From positions 372,001 through 436,000 of the forward strand of contig NZ_BAABEX010000029.1 of the NCBI RefSeq assembly GCF_039540375.1: a stretch of 64,000 bases of DNA, given 5' to 3'. The translations under genes were made by a program, and so were the position numbers. Below are positions 63,920-64,000 of this stretch, one piece after another. Within the stretch, counting starts at the first letter, position 1; each line of letters opens with the position of its first letter. This stretch comes from Acidovorax_G lacteus. Its GTDB lineage: Bacteria; Pseudomonadota; Gammaproteobacteria; Burkholderiales; Burkholderiaceae_C. Below the pieces are notes generated by a model. It was not told where the DNA came from. It saw nothing but the letters and a program-made list of their open reading frames with translations, and searched no databases.

Positions 63920-64000
63920 ATGCTGAGCCGCACTGCCGACCATTTGTTCTGGATGTCCCGCTATACCGAGCGGGCAGAGAACACCGCCCGCATGCTGAAT
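63920..64000 (+). CDS. Alpha-E domain protein (DUF403), N-terminal fragment
   Basis: Only 27 codons are in the window. MLSRTADHLFWMSRYTERAE is the characteristic start of alpha-E proteins. It is the usual partner of the upstream ATP-grasp gene and runs off the window. Confidence 0.88.
   Translation, partial: MLSRTADHLFWMSRYTERAENTARMLN

Overview
The window looks like chromosomal DNA of a GC-rich betaproteobacterium of the family Comamonadaceae, most likely Acidovorax or a close relative. The evidence is the gene orders cysS-alkA-accA-tilS, pyrG-kdsA-eno-ftsB and bamC-dapA, the abundance of Bug/Tct-type solute receptors, and dispersed copies of a GCTAT..ATAGC / CTCGTGCTTG..AAGCACGAG palindromic repeat of a kind I associate with this family. 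I see no prophage, insertion sequence, CRISPR array or rRNA operon. One tRNA gene, tRNA-Ser(GCT), is present.

Layout. 1-6.3 kb: end of cysS, a DNA glycosylase, accA, a chemoreceptor, tilS and tRNA-Ser. 6.4-8.2 kb: a lone flagellin gene on the minus strand with a zinc-metalloprotease domain in its variable region (flagellinolysin type), preceded by a near-perfect sigma-28 promoter. 8.3-14.2 kb: hslR, the TctDE two-component system and the divergent tctCBA tricarboxylate transporter. 14.3-14.9 kb: a Fur box and an unrecognised cysteine-rich protein. 15.4-22.4 kb: amiC-tsaE, queG, a GDSL esterase, an AEC transporter, an orphan Bug receptor and xerD. 22.7-28.8 kb: a six-gene Mrp cation/proton antiporter operon. 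29.2-34.3 kb: katG and two adjacent EAL-HDOD signalling paralogues. 34.4-42.2 kb: a DUF455 ferritin-like protein, gamma-carbonic anhydrase, hslO, then the minus-strand pyrG-kdsA-DUF1330-eno-ftsB-hypothetical block. 42.3-47.5 kb: coaBC, a membrane protein, dut, a frameshifted lipoprotein gene, slyD and a ribosomal-oxygenase-type cupin. 47.5-52.3 kb: an Ala/Pro-rich lipoprotein with its own promoter and terminator, dapA-bamC, a methyltransferase and an MFS transporter. 52.4-64 kb: parE, parC, a second chemoreceptor, ridA, comEC and the start of a circularly permuted ATP-grasp / alpha-E gene pair that runs off the window.

How genes work together. TctDE probably senses tricarboxylates and controls the adjacent TctCBA importer. 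MrpA(B)CDEFG form one membrane complex. The two chemoreceptors and the sigma-28-dependent protease flagellin point to a motile cell. ParE and ParC form topoisomerase IV. dapA and bamC are the usual pair.

The observations most worth following are the protease flagellin under a sigma-28 promoter; nine copies of one bipartite palindromic repeat, three of them read in frame inside tilS, the DUF455 gene and comEC while others look like intrinsic terminators; and a Fur-box-controlled cysteine-rich protein I do not recognise.
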